A stretch of 64,000 bases of DNA from Rhodalgimonas zhirmunskyi. Its GTDB lineage: Bacteria; Pseudomonadota; Alphaproteobacteria; Rhodobacterales; Rhodobacteraceae. The notes beneath the pieces were generated by a model, which worked only from the letters and a program-made list of their open reading frames with translations, was not told the origin of the DNA and searched no databases. This document shows, piece after piece, positions 8,605-17,912 of this stretch (the stretch's first letter is position 1; the number at the start of each line of letters is the position of its first letter). Both the position numbers and the translations under genes were made by a program. Location: NCBI GenBank assembly GCA_030848925.1, contig JANFFA010000001.1:124001-188000 (forward strand), written 5' to 3'.

Positions 8605-9638
8605 GCGCCGACGTACCGGCGGGTATAGCGCGCGCCAAGGGAGGTCAGGAGTTCGTAGCCGATGGTGCCCGCTTCGGTGGCGAGCGTGTCGATCTTCTGC
8701 ACCTTGTTCACCAGCGAGAGCGAGGGCGGCACTTCGGACAAGTGCGTCACGTCGACGGTGAGCAGGTCCATCGAGACGCGGCCGCGCAGCGGGCAGGGCG
8801 TGTCGCCTGCGTAAAGCTGTGTCCGGTTCGACAGGATGCGGTGGATGCCATCGGCGTAGCCTGCGGCCAGCGTGGCGATGCGGGTCTCTTCTTCGGCGAT
8901 CCACGTGTTGCCGTAGCCGACGCTTTCGCCGGGGGCGACATCGCGCACCTGGATCACCGGCAGGTCGAGCGTGATCACCGGCGTGGCCAGATCGAACGGC
9001 AGGCCGCCATAAAGGCCGATGCCGGGGCGGGTGACCTCGAAGTGATAGTCGCGCCCCAACAGGATGCCGCCGGTGGCCGAGAGCGAGCGGGGCGCTTGCA
9101 CGCCTTGGGTCATCTCGGTGAAGGTGGCGAGTTGATGGCGGTTCATGTCGTGATTGGGCTCGTCGGCGCAGGCAAGGTGCGACATGACGAGGTTGAGGTT
9201 CTGGCTTTCGGCGATGTCGCGCACAGCGGCCCATTCGCCCGGTTCCATCCCCAGACGGTTCATGCCGCTGTCAAGCTGCACGCCGAAGGGGTGGCCCGGC
9301 AGCGCCTCGACATGGCGCAGGAGTTGGTCGAGCGAGTTGATCATCGGCGTCAGGCCGAGATCCGAGATCATGTCGGTGTCGCCCGACATATGCCCCGAGA
9401 AGACGTTGATTTCCGGCCCCGGGCCGAGCGCCTCGCGCAGCGCGGCGCCTTCTCCGGCCATGGCCACGAAGAACCGGCGCGCCCCCGCGCGGGCAAGGGC
9501 GCGCGCGACGCGACCCGCGCCAAGCCCATAGCCATCGGCCTTGACCACTGCACCTGTTTCAGCACCCGAGAGCGCATCGAGCGAGCGCCAGTTTTCCACC
9601 AGCGCATCGAGATCAACTGTAAGAACACCACTTGCCAT
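8601..9638 (-). CDS. alr: Alanine racemase
   Basis: This PLP enzyme interconverts L- and D-alanine to supply D-Ala for peptidoglycan. The Schiff-base lysine is K33 in [10 protein letters not shown]. The family block SVGYGNTW contains the second catalytic Tyr, and [11 protein letters not shown] is the conserved block near the C-terminus. The 345-residue length is slightly short but normal for alphaproteobacteria. The start at 9638 gives the usual [13 protein letters not shown] beginning. It overlaps mlaE by four bases. The region upstream (9639-9921) is the divergent gap to the LRR gene. Confidence 0.96.
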   Translation of the reverse strand: MASGVLTVDLDALVENWRSLDALSGAETGAVVKADGYGLGAGRVARALARAGARRFFVAMAGEGAALREALGPGPEINVFSGHMSGDTDMISDLGLTPMINSLDQLLRHVEALPGHPFGVQLDSGMNRLGMEPGEWAAVRDIAESQNLNLVMSHLACADEPNHDMNRHQLATFTEMTQGVQAPRSLSATGGILLGRDYHFEVTRPGIGLYGGLPFDLATPVITLDLPVIQVRDVAPGESVGYGNTWIAEEETRIATLAAGYADGIHRILSNRTQLYAGDTPCPLRGRVSMDLLTVDVTHLSEVPPSLSLVNKVQKIDTLATEAGTIGYELLTSLGARYTRRYVGA

Positions 9639-9921
9639 GGGGCGTTTCTTGATCGTGGCGCGTGCGGGGTCAAGGGGGAACTGTGGGCGGCGCGGCTCAG
9701 AGCGGGAAAACAGCGGGCGGGCAAGGCGGCCGGTTGGGATTTTTATGGGCAGGGGGAGGCGCATGAGCGCTTGGAAGGGGCTGAGGCCGGGATTGTTCGC
9801 GCGTTCGCGGCGCAGCTTTGGGTGGAAACGTGCCCGATGCTGCGCTAGGCTTCGACGCAGGCCCGGCTGAATTTCCAGCCAGTTTTTAGGGCCGTGACTA
9901 TATTTCAAAGGGAGAGACAGG

Positions 9922-11136
9922 ATGCAAAACGCATTTCTTTCAACGCTGGCCGTGGTGGCCGTAGTCGGGATTTCGGGCGGCACGGGGCCGGCCTTTGCCG
10001 ATGCGATCCAGGACAAGATCGACGCGAATATCGCCAAGTGCCTTGAGCGGAACTGCAAGCCGCTCGACCTTGCCATCAAGGGGATGGAGGCGATCCCGCA
10101 AGCCGCGCTCGACATGCCGGCGCTGCGTGGGGTGCGACTGTCGCGCACCGAGGTGACGGACCTTGCGCCGCTATCGGGGGTGGCGACGCTGGACTACATC
10201 GACATTCAAAGCACCAAGGTCGAAGACCTTTCGCCGCTTTCCGAGATGAAGCAACTCGACAGCCTGAACATTACGAGCACCCGTGTCGAAGACCTGAGCC
10301 CGATTGCGGGGCTGACGGGGCTGCGTCATCTGACACTTTCCAACACCGCTGTCAGCGATCTGGCGCCGCTTGTGGGGATGGAGGCGCTCGAGACGCTGTC
10401 GCTGTCGTCGACCCGGGTCAAGGATATCTCGGGCGTGGCCGGTCTGGGGCGGCTTTACCGGGTGTATCTCGACAACACGCCGATCAGTGATTTCGCGCCG
10501 CTGGCCGAGATGAAGGGCGCCTATATGATCAACCTCAGCCGCACGCGGATCGACGATCTGTCGCCGCTGTCGGATCTGGTGGCGCTGGTGCAGTTGCAGA
10601 TCAACAATACCGACGTCACCGACCTTGCCCCGCTGAGCGGGCTGGCGGGGATGCGCTATTTCGAGATGCGCGATGTGCGGGTGAAGGACCTCGCGCCGCT
10701 TGCCGGGATGCCCAAGCTGGAAAGCCTTTACGCCGGAAGCACGCCGATTTCCGACCTGTCGCCGCTGTCGGGGTTGAAACTGCTCAACATGTTGTCGATC
10801 CGGCGCACCGAGGTCAGCGATCTGTCCCCGCTGGCCGACCTGCCCAGCCTGCAACGGCTTTACATCGACAGCACCGAGGTGAGCGACCTGTCGCCCTTGG
10901 CGGGCAAGACCGGGATGAAGGATATTTCGCTGGCCGATACCGGGGTCAGCGACCTTGGCCCGCTGAAGGGGATGAACGAGTTGTCGTCGCTCAACATCCG
11001 GGGCACGAAGGTGACCGATCTGAGCCCGCTGATGGAGTTGGAGGGGTTGAAAAACCTCTACCTCGGGGCGGACGATTTCACCGGCGATCCGGCGCAGGTC
11101 AAGGCGCTGGAAGACAAGGGTGTGAAGCTCCGCTAG
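9922..11136 (+). CDS. Secreted leucine-rich-repeat protein
   Basis: This 404-residue protein has a Sec signal peptide with likely cleavage after AFA near residue 27. A short linker with CLERNC follows, then 14 uninterrupted 22-residue leucine-rich repeats with consensus LxxLxxLxLxxTxVxDLxPLxG (residues 65-372) and a partial last unit. The DLxPL ending is the SDS22/internalin-like class, giving a solenoid for protein binding. No membrane anchor or catalytic domain follows, so it should be periplasmic or exported. GGGAGAGACAGG precedes the ATG. It is the only plus-strand gene between alr and dnaB and appears inserted into that conserved neighbourhood. Its partner is unknown. Confidence 0.9.
   Translation: MQNAFLSTLAVVAVVGISGGTGPAFADAIQDKIDANIAKCLERNCKPLDLAIKGMEAIPQAALDMPALRGVRLSRTEVTDLAPLSGVATLDYIDIQSTKVEDLSPLSEMKQLDSLNITSTRVEDLSPIAGLTGLRHLTLSNTAVSDLAPLVGMEALETLSLSSTRVKDISGVAGLGRLYRVYLDNTPISDFAPLAEMKGAYMINLSRTRIDDLSPLSDLVALVQLQINNTDVTDLAPLSGLAGMRYFEMRDVRVKDLAPLAGMPKLESLYAGSTPISDLSPLSGLKLLNMLSIRRTEVSDLSPLADLPSLQRLYIDSTEVSDLSPLAGKTGMKDISLADTGVSDLGPLKGMNELSSLNIRGTKVTDLSPLMELEGLKNLYLGADDFTGDPAQVKALEDKGVKLR
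10114..11037 (+). repeat. Fourteen 66-bp coding repeats of the LRR gene
   Basis: Each 22-codon LRR unit occupies exactly 66 bp and the array runs without insertion or deletion over 14 units. The DNA copies are diverged, unlike a recent expansion, but most keep the GAC-CT(G/T)-(G/T)C(G/C)-CCG core coding for DLxP. The array explains all repeat structure here. Confidence 0.9.
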
Positions 11137-11194
11137 GACCTTCACTTCACTCCATAACCTGTTGATTCATATTTGAAACCCGGTTCGCGGCGGA

Positions 11195-12691
11195 TCAGAA
11201 GTCGCCGCCGCCCTGTTGCCACGGTTTCACGAGGTTGCCGAAGCGGGTGAACTCGGCCTCGAAGCTGAGTTCGACGGTGCCGATGGGGCCGTGACGCTGC
11301 TTGCCGATGATGACTTCGGCCTTGGCGTGCAGGCGGCTCATCCGCTCTTGCCATTCGGCCATCTTGTCAAGCTCGTGATCGCCGGGCTTTTCGCGTTCGA
11401 CATAATATTCCTCGCGGAAGACGAACATGACCACGTCGGCGTCCTGCTCGATCGAGCCGGATTCACGCAGGTCCGACAGCTGCGGGCGTTTGTCTTCGCG
11501 GCTTTCCACCTGACGCGACAGCTGCGACAGGGCGATGACCGGGATTTCCAATTCCTTGGCGATGGCCTTGAGGCCCATGGAAATCTCGCCGATCTCTTGC
11601 ACCCGGTTTTCCGAGGTGCCGCGCACCAGCTGGAGATAGTCGACGATCAGCACGTCAAGCCCGTGGGTCCGCTTGAGCCGACGCGCGCGCGCCGCAAGCT
11701 GTGCAATCGGGATGGCGGCGGTATCGTCGATGAACAGCGGGCAGGATTCGAGCGCCTTGGCGGCATCGACGAAGCGGCGGAATTCGCTTTCGTCCATGTC
11801 GCCCTGACGGATCTTGTGGCTGGAAATTTCCGAGGCTTCGGCAAGGATCCGGCCGGCCAACTGCTCGGCGCTCATTTCGAGCGAGAAGAAGCCGACGACG
11901 CCGCCTTCGATCGCGCCCTCGGTGCCATCGGGGCGGGTGCCGCGGCGATAGGCCTTGGCCACGTTGAAGGCGATGTTGGTGGCGAGCGAGGTTTTCCCCA
12001 TCGACGGACGCCCGGCAAGGATCAGCAAGTCGGACTTGTGCAATCCGCCCAGCTTGTTGTCGAGATCGACGAGGGCGGTCGGCACCCCGGCAAGGCCGCC
12101 TTCCCGCTGATAGGCCGCGTTGGCGACATTAACCGCGTCTGTTACGGCCTTGAGAAAGCTTTGAAATCCGCTTTCGGACTGGCCCTGTTCGGCCAGCTTG
12201 TAAAGCGCCTGTTCGGCTTCGACGATCTGTTCCTTTGGCTCGGAGGCGATGTCGACGCGGGCGGCCTTGGCGGCGATATCCTGTCCCAGCCGGATCAGGT
12301 CACGGCGCACGGCAAGGTCATAGATCAGCTGGGCATAATCGCGCACCGCAAAGGACGAAATCGCCGCCCCCGCGAGCCGCGCGAGATAGGCCGGGCCACC
12401 AAGTTCCTTGAGGCCCTCGTCCTCTTCGAAGAAGGCCTTGAGCGTGACCGGCGACGCAAGCGCGTTCTTGGAAATGCGCGCGGCGGCGGTTTCGAAGATG
12501 CGGGCATGGACCGGATCATAGAAATGCTGCGGCCCGATGATCGAGGCGATCTTGTCGTAAACGTCGTTGTTGGTCAGCACCGCGCCCAAGAGCTGTTGCT
12601 CGGCTTCGATCGAATGGGGAATCGTTTCGGGCGACTGGATTTCGGCGCCGGCGGCTTCGCCGGTGGGGTTGAAGGCTGCGATTTCGTTCAT
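11195..12691 (-). CDS. dnaB: Replicative DNA helicase DnaB
   Basis: The 498-residue hexameric helicase unwinds DNA at the replication fork. The N-terminal primase-interacting domain contains the usual AEQQLLGAVLTNN block. The RecA-like C-terminal domain has Walker A GRPSMGKTS and Walker B LIVDYLQL, followed by LKAIAKELEIPVIALSQLSR and DLRESGSIEQDADV. The start at 12691 (MNEIAAFN) is preferred; an in-frame ATG at 12709 would add six residues. The gene is convergent with the LRR gene (58-bp gap), and the 312-bp region upstream contains DnaA-box sequences. Confidence 0.97.
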   Translation of the reverse strand: MNEIAAFNPTGEAAGAEIQSPETIPHSIEAEQQLLGAVLTNNDVYDKIASIIGPQHFYDPVHARIFETAAARISKNALASPVTLKAFFEEDEGLKELGGPAYLARLAGAAISSFAVRDYAQLIYDLAVRRDLIRLGQDIAAKAARVDIASEPKEQIVEAEQALYKLAEQGQSESGFQSFLKAVTDAVNVANAAYQREGGLAGVPTALVDLDNKLGGLHKSDLLILAGRPSMGKTSLATNIAFNVAKAYRRGTRPDGTEGAIEGGVVGFFSLEMSAEQLAGRILAEASEISSHKIRQGDMDESEFRRFVDAAKALESCPLFIDDTAAIPIAQLAARARRLKRTHGLDVLIVDYLQLVRGTSENRVQEIGEISMGLKAIAKELEIPVIALSQLSRQVESREDKRPQLSDLRESGSIEQDADVVMFVFREEYYVEREKPGDHELDKMAEWQERMSRLHAKAEVIIGKQRHGPIGTVELSFEAEFTRFGNLVKPWQQGGGDF

Positions 12692-12811
12692 CTCTGCTCT
12701 CGGTTTCATGTCTGTCCGGACTGCATCGACCGGTTGGAGCGCGGTTTACGTGGGCGTCACGTTGAACAGGGTTTAGCCCCTAGAGCGCGGTCAAATCCAT
12801 CTGCAAATCTC

Positions 12812-12820
12812 TGTGGATAT
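12812..12820 (-). promoter_or_regulatory. DnaA-box-like site (one mismatch)
   Basis: On the minus strand this reads ATATCCACA, one mismatch from the DnaA consensus TTATCCACA. It lies about 120 bp upstream of dnaB and points in the direction of dnaB transcription. Confidence 0.45.
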
Positions 12821-12954
12821 CCGCAGGGAAAATCCGGTGGATTGTTTGGCGCCCTAGCGAGGTCCGCAGGATTTGGTAGATAAGGCGACCATAACCGCAA
12901 AATGCGGATCGGTTAACTGATTCCTCGGCCGGGTTGCCCACAGCACAGAGAATT

Positions 12955-12963
12955 TTATCCACA
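12955..12963 (+). promoter_or_regulatory. DnaA box, exact consensus TTATCCACA
   Basis: The nine bases match the strong DnaA-binding consensus exactly. A weaker relative (TTGCCCACA) lies about 20 bp to the left. The site lies in the noncoding gap between pyrE and dnaB, 264 bp upstream of the dnaB start, so DnaA control of dnaB is plausible. Confidence 0.55.
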
Positions 12964-13003
12964 GAGGTTTTTCGCGTTGGCCCAGCCGGGCACGGGGCGC
13001 GGG

Positions 13004-13681
13004 CTATTTCTTGTGCGCTTCCTGCCACTTGCGCGGATATTGCAGGAAGGCTTGGACGCCTTCGAGGGTCTTTTCATCGAACGCCTCTTGCGCGCGGGCC
13101 TCGGCGAGCACGTCCCACCACGTGCAGAGGTGATGCAACCGGACGCCGTGATCGGCGAGGGTTTTCTCGGTCTCGGGGAAGATGCCGTAGTAAAAGATCA
13201 CCGCCGTGTGGGCACAGCTTGCCCCGGTGTCGCGGATCGCATCGACGAAGGAAATCTTGGAGCCGCCATCGGTGGTCAGATCCTCGACCAAGAGCACGCG
13301 CTGGCCCTCGCTCATCTCGCCCTCGATGCGGGCGTTGCGGCCATAGCCTTTGGGTTTCTTGCGCACGTAGGTCATCGGCAGGGCCATGCGTTCGGCCACC
13401 ATGGCGGCAAATGGGATGCCCGCGGTTTCCCCGCCTGCGATGTTGTCGAACGCTTCGAACCCGGCGTCGCGCATCACGGTGATGGTGAGAAAATCCATCA
13501 ACGTGGAGCGAATACGCGGGTAGGAGATCAGCTTGCGGCAATCGATGTAGGACGGGCTGGGCAGGCCCGAGGCAAGGGTGAAGGGATCTTCTGTGTTGAA
13601 GTTCACCGCGCCGATTTCCAGCAACATGCGGGCGGTCAGGCGGGCGATTTCTTCTTTGGTGGGGTAGGCGGAAGGGATCAT
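13004..13681 (-). CDS. pyrE: Orotate phosphoribosyltransferase
   Basis: It joins orotate to PRPP to make orotidine monophosphate in pyrimidine synthesis. The 225-residue protein contains the PRPP-binding motif [13 protein letters not shown], here with Leu-Thr-Thr-Asp-Gly-Gly, and the upstream block [17 protein letters not shown]. It ends in a helical Trp-rich tail typical of the roseobacter form. pyrC lies 77 bp upstream on the same strand, so the two pyrimidine genes are probably one operon, interrupted only by a dispersed repeat. Confidence 0.96.
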   Translation of the reverse strand: MIPSAYPTKEEIARLTARMLLEIGAVNFNTEDPFTLASGLPSPSYIDCRKLISYPRIRSTLMDFLTITVMRDAGFEAFDNIAGGETAGIPFAAMVAERMALPMTYVRKKPKGYGRNARIEGEMSEGQRVLLVEDLTTDGGSKISFVDAIRDTGASCAHTAVIFYYGIFPETEKTLADHGVRLHHLCTWWDVLAEARAQEAFDEKTLEGVQAFLQYPRKWQEAHKK

Positions 13682-13707
13682 GGCTCGGGTCTCGTGTTGG
13701 GCGGTCG

Positions 13708-13756
13708 GACCGGGGGCCAGCCCCCGGACCCCCGGGATATTTGGGGTCAGATGAAG
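13708..13756 (+). repeat. Dispersed intergenic repeat, copy 2
   Basis: The palindrome CGGGGGCCAGCCCCCG is followed by GACCCCCGGGATATTTGGGG and TCAGATGAAG. This is one of the best-preserved copies of the family and fills the gap between pyrC and pyrE. Confidence 0.75.
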
Positions 13757-13758
13757 GA

Positions 13759-14799
13759 TCAGGCGACGCGCCAGTGCACCGGGTAGCCCGGATCGAACAG
13801 GGTGACGGGGCCGTCGTCGGTGTCGATCTTGGCCGGGAAGGCGGTGGGCGTGTCGGTTTTTTCAAGCGTGAGCGTGGCCTCGTTCACCGGCAGGCGGTAA
13901 TGGGCGGGGCCATTGAGCGAGGCGAAAGCTTCGAGTTGGCCAAGCGCGTCGTCTTCTTCGAACACATGCGCCAGCAGCGGCATCGTGTTGGTCGCGGTGA
14001 AGCAGCCAGCGCAGCCGCAGGCGTTTTCCTTGAGAGGATCGGTGTGGGGCGCGCTGTCGGTGCCGAGGAAGAAGCGCGGATCGCCCGAGGTGGCAGCGGC
14101 GCGCAGGGCGAGGCGATGGCTTTCCCGTTTGGCCACGGGCAGGCAGTAGTAATGCGGCTTGATCCCGCCCACGAGGATGGCGTTGCGGTTGATGATCAGG
14201 TGATGCGTCGTGATCGTGGCGGCAAGGCCCTGATCCGCGGATTGGACGTAATCGACACCTTGCGAGGTGGTCAGGTGTTCCATCGTCACCCGGAGGCCGG
14301 GCGTGGCGCGGCGGATCGGGTCGAGCACGCGGTCGATGAATACCGCCTCGCGATCAAAGATGTCGACCGCCGGGTCGGTGACTTCGCCGTGCACACAGAG
14401 CGGGCAGCCGATTTCGGCCATGCGTTCGAGCACCGGACGGACCCGGTCGAAATTCTGCACGCCCGAGGCGGAATTGGTGGTGGCGCCCGCCGGGTAAAGC
14501 TTGACGGCCGTGATCAGCCCCGAGGCATGGGCGGCGGCGAGGTCGTCGGCGTCGGTGTCCTCGGTCAAATAGAGCGTCATCAGCGGTTTGAACGCCGCGC
14601 CCTCGGGAAGGGCGGCAAGGATGCGGTCGCGATAGGCGGCGGCCTCTGCGCCGGTGACCACCGGGGGCACCAGATTGGGCATAATGATCGCGCGGGCGAA
14701 ATCGCGGGTGGTTTCGGGCAGGACAGCGCGCAGCATCGCGCCATCGCGCAGGTGCAGGTGCCAGTCGTCGGGGCGGCGGATCGTGAGTGTCTGGGTCAT
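13759..14799 (-). CDS. pyrC: Dihydroorotase (class II type)
   Basis: This zinc amidohydrolase cyclises carbamoyl-aspartate to dihydroorotate. The 346-residue protein has the metal-binding HxH in [10 protein letters not shown] (H14, H16). The lysine that is carbamylated to bridge the metals lies in [14 protein letters not shown] near residue 98. The conserved block [10 protein letters not shown] provides the C-terminal Asp. Length and motifs match the E. coli-like single-domain class. The start at 14799 ([14 protein letters not shown]) is standard. It precedes pyrE in the same direction. Confidence 0.96.
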   Translation of the reverse strand: MTQTLTIRRPDDWHLHLRDGAMLRAVLPETTRDFARAIIMPNLVPPVVTGAEAAAYRDRILAALPEGAAFKPLMTLYLTEDTDADDLAAAHASGLITAVKLYPAGATTNSASGVQNFDRVRPVLERMAEIGCPLCVHGEVTDPAVDIFDREAVFIDRVLDPIRRATPGLRVTMEHLTTSQGVDYVQSADQGLAATITTHHLIINRNAILVGGIKPHYYCLPVAKRESHRLALRAAATSGDPRFFLGTDSAPHTDPLKENACGCAGCFTATNTMPLLAHVFEEDDALGQLEAFASLNGPAHYRLPVNEATLTLEKTDTPTAFPAKIDTDDGPVTLFDPGYPVHWRVA

Positions 14800-14892
14800 G
14801 GGGTGCCGCTTAGCCTATTGCGGCTGCGCTTTCCAGTGAGTCGCGCAAGCTGGCGGCCGGGGGCGGGCTTTTCGAACGGTCGCGCCCCTGAT

Positions 14893-15855
14893 TTATGCTT
14901 GTTCGGGCGGAATCCGGATGTTGCCGTCAGCGGCCTCGCGCTGGAGTTGCTTGAGGCGGCGGGAAAAGCGCGGGGCAGAGTCGAGCCGGGCCAGCACGTT
15001 GCGGCAGAGCAAGGTCGCCAGCCACGGGCGATCCTGCCGGTCGATCGTGGCCAGCACGGCGCGCAGGTAGGGCGGATGATCGCGGCGCGCACGCATCAGG
15101 CGGGCGAAGCTGACCGGATCAAGCGTGCCCTTGCCGACGCGTGCGAGGATCGGTTTCAGCAGGTTCAGTTCAAGCAACTCGGACTGGATCGAAGAGCCGA
15201 GGAACCGGGTGCGGAACTTGGTCACGTTGGGCCGGGTGAAGAGCGCGGTGTGCATCGCGTCCAACTCGACCTGCGGGTCATAAAGGATGAAGGCGTGCTG
15301 CGCCGCGTCGAGCATGTCGGGCGCATAGCCGTAGCGATCGGTAAAGGAGGTGCGGCGCATGTGGGTAAACCGCTCGTCCCATTCAGAAACGCGCGGATCG
15401 AGCGTGGCTTGCGGCTGGATCGCCAGCACTGTCGCGCCGGGCGAGGCCACGGAAAACGCCGCCGCCGCATAGCCGCAGGGACCCGCGCCGTAGAAGATCA
15501 CGTTGTCGAATTCTTCGAGGAAGCCATCGTCGATCAACTGGTCGAAATAGCCATAGACATTGCGATCACGAAACCACGTGTCGCCATCCGAGATCACCGA
15601 GAGCGAGGACCAACCCATTTCGCGCGCCATATCCCAGCCAAGCGGGCGCGCCTCATCCGACAGGGCGCGAATGCCTTGCAGGGTTTCAAAGCTGACCAGC
15701 AGGGTGTTGCCCTCGTCGATGAAGGCGGCGACGTGTTTCTTGCCCAGCGGCACGAAATGGCCCGCCTCTTCAGCGATGTCCGCGACACGGCTCAGCCAGC
15801 CGGCCTTGTCGAGGCCCGCAAGGGAGGTGTCGAGAATGTTGGGCGTGTCCTGCAT
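14893..15855 (-). CDS. Alpha/beta-hydrolase-like protein lacking the nucleophile serine
   Basis: The 320-residue protein has no certain function. The segment VIFYGAGPCGYAAAAFS (residues 119-135) has the shape of the alpha/beta-hydrolase nucleophile elbow as found in GxSMGGYAA-type proteins, but reads GAGPCG, so the Ser is replaced by Gly. The next strand, ATVLAIQPQATLDPR, also fits that fold. The C-terminal third is helical and Arg-rich. A pseudo-enzyme or a binding protein is the cautious reading. The start at 15855 removes an Arg-rich extension in the open frame. It lies 93 bp upstream of pyrC on the same strand. Confidence 0.65.
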   Translation of the reverse strand: MQDTPNILDTSLAGLDKAGWLSRVADIAEEAGHFVPLGKKHVAAFIDEGNTLLVSFETLQGIRALSDEARPLGWDMAREMGWSSLSVISDGDTWFRDRNVYGYFDQLIDDGFLEEFDNVIFYGAGPCGYAAAAFSVASPGATVLAIQPQATLDPRVSEWDERFTHMRRTSFTDRYGYAPDMLDAAQHAFILYDPQVELDAMHTALFTRPNVTKFRTRFLGSSIQSELLELNLLKPILARVGKGTLDPVSFARLMRARRDHPPYLRAVLATIDRQDRPWLATLLCRNVLARLDSAPRFSRRLKQLQREAADGNIRIPPEQA

Positions 15856-16166
15856 CGATTTTCGCCTCGGAAATACGCCGGGCTTACGCCGGCTTCTTGT
15901 GGTTTGGGGCCAAGGGATAGGCCGCAATTCAGGCGAATCTGGGAAGAAATGTGGCTAATTTTAGGGGGATTTTAAGGAGTAGGGCGTTGGCCGCAGGATG
16001 CATGGGCTGCAATGCCGATATATAACGCCGGAGCGGTGAGAGGCGTGGCGGGAACACGTTCGGGTTGCCGGAGAACGACGCTTGAAAACCTGGCCGAATC
16101 AGACCTTTGCGCTGAGTGCAGCGAAGGACTGGTAAGACCCCTTTCAAACGTTGAAGCGCCGGGCTT
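15856..16166. other. Gene-free stretch at the edge of a lower-GC patch
   Basis: No credible gene is present. It holds a short hairpin-forming sequence (GCCGGGCTTACGCCGGC, about 15880) and an imperfect dyad near 16109-16132 (CCTTTGCGCT then AGCGAAGG). Frames across it lack conserved features. Confidence 0.5.
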
Positions 16167-16475
16167 TCACAAGAATGCTTGGAGTATTGCCCCCACTAGG
16201 CCCACGATTAGAAGTCCTAGCAAAACTGCTTTGGCGAAATCCCAAGAAAACCGTCCCAACGCCGGAGCAATTATGCGCGCTGCGTCTTTCGTAGCATTGA
16301 TATGCTTTTGGATATTGTCCGATTTCAACTGCTGGACACGAAGCTCTATGTATTTGAACTCAGTATCTTTTGTGTCACCTTTTGCAAGGAAGCGAGCCTT
16401 GGCAAGAAGGTTTTCATCGACTTGACCTTTGGAAATCTCATTCACTACCGCACCAAATAATTCTTCGTCACCCAT
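16167..16475 (-). CDS. Small C-terminally membrane-anchored protein
   Basis: The 102-residue protein has a soluble N-terminal part and one hydrophobic segment at the extreme C-terminus (about residues 83-101), a tail-anchor layout. The soluble part contains ELFGAVVNEISKGQVDENL, then LAKARFLAKGDTKDTEF and YIELRVQQLK. This recalls a short module with a WAKAxxxAxGDxxKAxxxYIxLRV pattern seen in many uncharacterised bacterial membrane proteins. GC content is near 47%, far below the neighbours, which suggests recent acquisition. No operon partner is visible. The function is unknown. Confidence 0.65.
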   Translation of the reverse strand: MGDEELFGAVVNEISKGQVDENLLAKARFLAKGDTKDTEFKYIELRVQQLKSDNIQKHINATKDAARIIAPALGRFSWDFAKAVLLGLLIVGLVGAILQAFL

Positions 16476-16861
16476 TTTGCTTTCGCCTCATTGGAACGCT
16501 AATGACTCAAACCACATTAACCGGGAATTAGCTTGGATAAATCACTAAATCAATCACTACCGTGGTGTTTGCACTCTGCTGCCTCACAGATCAACGCAAG
16601 GCTGCGTCCGACTTCACTAGCTGCTCCCTCATGCCGAGCCGTAATAGCAGCCTTGTTAACTTTAGATCTGCTTTTCTCATTTTGTCCTAATTGACTTACG
16701 TCTGCTTGGGGTTGTTACCGGCCTTGTCTTGCAGAGAAAAAAGGTCCGCTACGTCCCGCATCACAGACTTCGGAGCGGACTGCATCAAAAGCCAGTCTCC
16801 ATCCATCCGTGTGTGAATTTCGGCCCTTGACCGCTTGTTCGTGGCGATGGCGTCTAGCGCC
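16476..16861. other. Gene-poor, lower-GC stretch with a possible gene remnant
   Basis: No complete gene can be supported. On the minus strand a frame ending at 16696 encodes a plausible-looking helical segment (LERHEALDAIATNKRSRAEI and onward) before it runs into the shadow of the glycosyltransferase gene. It has no start or motif of its own and could be the tail of a broken gene. Composition is AT-richer than average. Confidence 0.35.
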
Positions 16862-17899
16862 TCATGCCTTTCCAGGCCGCGCGTGTTGGGCCAGAAACCG
16901 CGCCGCTTGTGCCGACACGGGGCGCGAGGGTGGGCATTGCAACAGGCGGCCATAGAGCGCGCGAAATGGTTCGTCTTGCAGCAATTCGGCAAAGCGGGCC
17001 TTGCGCCATGCGACCGCGTCGTCGTGTAGGCGGGCAAGGGTGGGATCGGACTTGAGCGCGGCGAGTTCGGCATCGCGGCTGGGGGCGAGGGCCGAAATCG
17101 TGGTGTCTTCCTCGATCATATAGTTGCGCTCGATCCAGTAATCGAGATCGAGCATGTGATGCGAATGCACGGCGCGGCCCCGGTCGGCTTTGACGATGAA
17201 ATTTTCCATGCTGCCAAGCGGATAGTGGTTAAGCTGGGCCAGCGCATAGTTAGACCGGCCATAAGGCGAGAAGATGCGCCCGTTCAGAAATGTCTCGGGC
17301 AGGGCACGCCCCTCGCCATCGAACCAGCGGGCTTTTTGAAGCTTGTCATGATCGGGTTTGCGGGGACGATGCACGCCGAGCTTGGCATAGGTGCCATCGT
17401 TGCGAAACAGCGTTTTGAACATCGACGCGCGCCACGGCCAATACATGATTTCGGGCGCGGCGTGGGTGAAGGTGTCAAGCACCGGCGCATCCTCATACCG
17501 GGCCAGGCCCATGGAGCCGAACAGCCGCCAGGTCAGGGTGATGGCGGTGGCCTGGGGCAGGGCGGATAGCAGCGCCGGAATGGTATGATCGCCGACGTGG
17601 ATATTGATGAACTCGTCTGCATCCAGCGTGATCAGCCAGTCGGCCTCGTGCACCAGCGGGTGCTTGTCGGCCTGTTTCATCGCCGTGAACTGGATGCCGC
17701 CCTTGTCATGCGGGCCATCGTTGCGAATGTGGGTCAGGTGCCCCATCTCGGCCAGCCGGTCGAGCATGGCATCGGTGCCATCGTCGCAATCGTTTGAAAA
17801 GATGAGGAAATCGCTCACCCCAACAGCGCGGTGATGGGCCAGCCATTCCAGCAAATAGGCGGCCTCGTTTCGCACGGTCAGGATGGCGGTGATCTTCAT
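16862..17899 (-). CDS. Glycosyltransferase family 2 protein
   Basis: The 345-residue protein is of the PF13704-like GT2 group. It has an N-terminal nucleotide-sugar domain with RNEAAYLLEWLAHHRA (from residue 10), SNDCDDGTD, and the metal-binding DxD motif as DADEF at 93-97. A C-terminal half rich in Trp, Arg and His follows, with LNHYPLGSMENFIVK, a block shared with the two other transferases of this operon. It is the last gene of the five-gene cluster, 13 bp after the FkbM methyltransferase. The sugar and acceptor are unknown. The start at 17899 gives the classic MKITAILTVRNEA beginning. Confidence 0.9.
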   Translation of the reverse strand: MKITAILTVRNEAAYLLEWLAHHRAVGVSDFLIFSNDCDDGTDAMLDRLAEMGHLTHIRNDGPHDKGGIQFTAMKQADKHPLVHEADWLITLDADEFINIHVGDHTIPALLSALPQATAITLTWRLFGSMGLARYEDAPVLDTFTHAAPEIMYWPWRASMFKTLFRNDGTYAKLGVHRPRKPDHDKLQKARWFDGEGRALPETFLNGRIFSPYGRSNYALAQLNHYPLGSMENFIVKADRGRAVHSHHMLDLDYWIERNYMIEEDTTISALAPSRDAELAALKSDPTLARLHDDAVAWRKARFAELLQDEPFRALYGRLLQCPPSRPVSAQAARFLAQHARPGKA

Positions 17900-17912
17900 C
17901 GTGTTGGCGCGC

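Larger units (their letters stand above)
12692..13003. other. 312-bp gene-free region upstream of dnaB
   Basis: No credible coding sequence is present; an 82-codon minus-strand frame over its left part has no family features. The region is AT-richer than its surroundings, contains DnaA-box-like sequences (listed separately) and a GANTC site at about 12921 (GATTC), the methylation target of the alphaproteobacterial CcrM enzyme. It is presumably the dnaB promoter and leader. Confidence 0.6.

Noticed and set aside
10114..11037. Regular 66-bp repeats that could be taken for a CRISPR-like array
   Set aside because: The repeats are in frame, code for LRR units and have no unique spacers.
12780..13028. 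82-codon minus-strand frame upstream of dnaB
   Set aside because: No conserved features; it overlaps the likely control region with DnaA boxes.
16012..16425. 137-codon plus-strand frame opposite the small low-GC gene
   Set aside because: The minus-strand protein has a recognisable module and a clean terminal membrane segment; the opposite frame does not.
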